A DNA stretch of 5,788 nucleotides, taken from contig JAZGAE010000035.1 in NCBI GenBank assembly GCA_036475545.1, positions 1 to 5,788 on the forward strand. The letters are read 5' to 3'. The notes under the pieces were generated by a model. It searched no databases. It was not told the origin of the DNA and saw nothing but the letters and a program-made list of their open reading frames with translations. Source of the DNA: JAZGAE01 sp036475545 (GTDB lineage: Bacteria > Pseudomonadota > Alphaproteobacteria > DATDPM01). Below, one piece after another: positions 5,665 through 5,788 of this stretch; position 1 is the stretch's first letter; every line of letters begins with the position of its first letter. The position numbers and the translations under genes were made by a program.

Positions 5665-5741
5665 CGGGCTCTCTCGTGCCGTGCGCCCGTGCGGGCGGCC
5701 AAGCCGCGCGGCTGCCGTGCGCCGGCAGACGCCCGATACAT
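5661..5741 (-). CDS. Possible 26-residue leader ORF overlapping the YyaL-like start
   Basis: On the minus strand ATG 5741-5739 opens a frame (MYRASAGARQPRG...) of 26 residues that ends at TGA 5663-5661, overlapping the start codon of the next gene as ATGA. The peptide is strongly basic, with eight arginines, and has no membrane helix or recognisable motif. No good ribosome binding site precedes its ATG. It could be a coupled leader peptide, but GC-rich DNA produces such frames easily. Confidence 0.15.
   Translation of the reverse strand: MYRASAGARQPRGLAARTGARHERAR
5677..5723. repeat. Direct repeat of TGCCGTGCGCC upstream of the YyaL-like gene
   Basis: The 11-base unit TGCCGTGCGCC occurs at 5677-5687 and again at 5713-5723 (GGCGCACGGCA on the coding strand), 36 bases apart. 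Both copies lie between the gene's start and the inverted repeat at the right edge. Between them GCGGC and GCCGC (5695-5699 and 5703-5707) can form a five-pair hairpin with a three-base loop. They may be paired regulator sites or a small duplication. Confidence 0.3.
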
Positions 5742-5761
5742 GGTGGTGGGGCCGGCGCCGC

Positions 5762-5784
5762 TCCACCACAAACTTTGTGGGGGA
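5762..5784. repeat. Near-perfect inverted repeat at the right edge, candidate operator
   Basis: Central arms CCACAAA (5766-5772) and TTTGTGG (5774-5780) are perfect around a single base. After one A-G mismatch, three more pairs (TCC with GGA) extend it to 23 bases with 10 of 11 positions paired. The one-base centre argues against an RNA hairpin and for binding of a dimeric protein to DNA. It lies about 100 bases before the start of the minus-strand YyaL-like gene, in promoter range. Any gene to the right of the window could also own it. Confidence 0.45.
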
Positions 5785-5788
5785 ACTG

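Noticed and set aside
5665..5769. GTG 5769 as start of the YyaL-like protein
   Set aside because: The 35 added residues are Arg/His-rich and unrelated to the family, and the GTG is inside the right-edge inverted repeat.
5768..5788. Alphaproteobacterial LexA box (GTTC-N7-GTTC) at the right edge
   Set aside because: GTTC occurs on the minus strand but the following half is GTTT at nine bases of spacing, so neither spacing nor sequence fits, despite the nearby DNA repair gene.

Overview
The window is GC-rich, densely coded chromosomal DNA. It reads as a bacterial core-genome segment, most likely from an alphaproteobacterium and perhaps a Rhodospirillales-like lineage. This rests on the order ferrochelatase (hemH) - protoporphyrinogen oxidase HemJ - rho on one strand, which I know as a typical alphaproteobacterial arrangement, usually with hemE just upstream, and on the protein sequences themselves. 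The species cannot be named from the window.

Left part (1-1564, + strand): the last few codons of an upstream gene (possibly hemE) overlap the start of hemH. Forty bases after hemH comes hemJ, a small four-helix membrane protein. HemJ oxidises protoporphyrinogen IX to protoporphyrin IX and HemH inserts ferrous iron, so the pair makes up the last two steps of protoheme synthesis.

Middle (1565-3090, + strand): a 269-base, comparatively AT-rich leader carries several inverted repeats, a possible promoter and a C-rich, G-poor stretch. It precedes rho, which encodes a 418-residue transcription termination factor that matches E. coli Rho residue for residue in numbering at every functional position checked. 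The leader looks regulatory, which fits the known autoregulation of rho in other bacteria.

Right part (3091-5788, - strand): a 74-base convergent junction with a hairpin just after rho, then two genes transcribed leftward. The first transcribed encodes a 672-residue YyaL/SPATA20-type protein (DUF255 thioredoxin-like domain plus an alpha/alpha-toroid domain). Its stop codon is one base from the first possible start of the next gene, ogt, which encodes a methylated-DNA-protein cysteine methyltransferase that repairs O6-alkylguanine. The pair is probably cotranscribed. The 124 bases upstream of the YyaL-like gene hold a nearly perfect 21-base inverted repeat, a short direct repeat and a 26-codon reading frame that overlaps the gene's start.

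I see no mobile element, CRISPR array, tRNA or rRNA, and nothing that looks like a new multi-gene system. The points most worth a second look are the incomplete [2Fe-2S] ligand set of HemH, the structured rho leader, the inverted repeat at the right edge and the unusual right-hand neighbourhood of rho.
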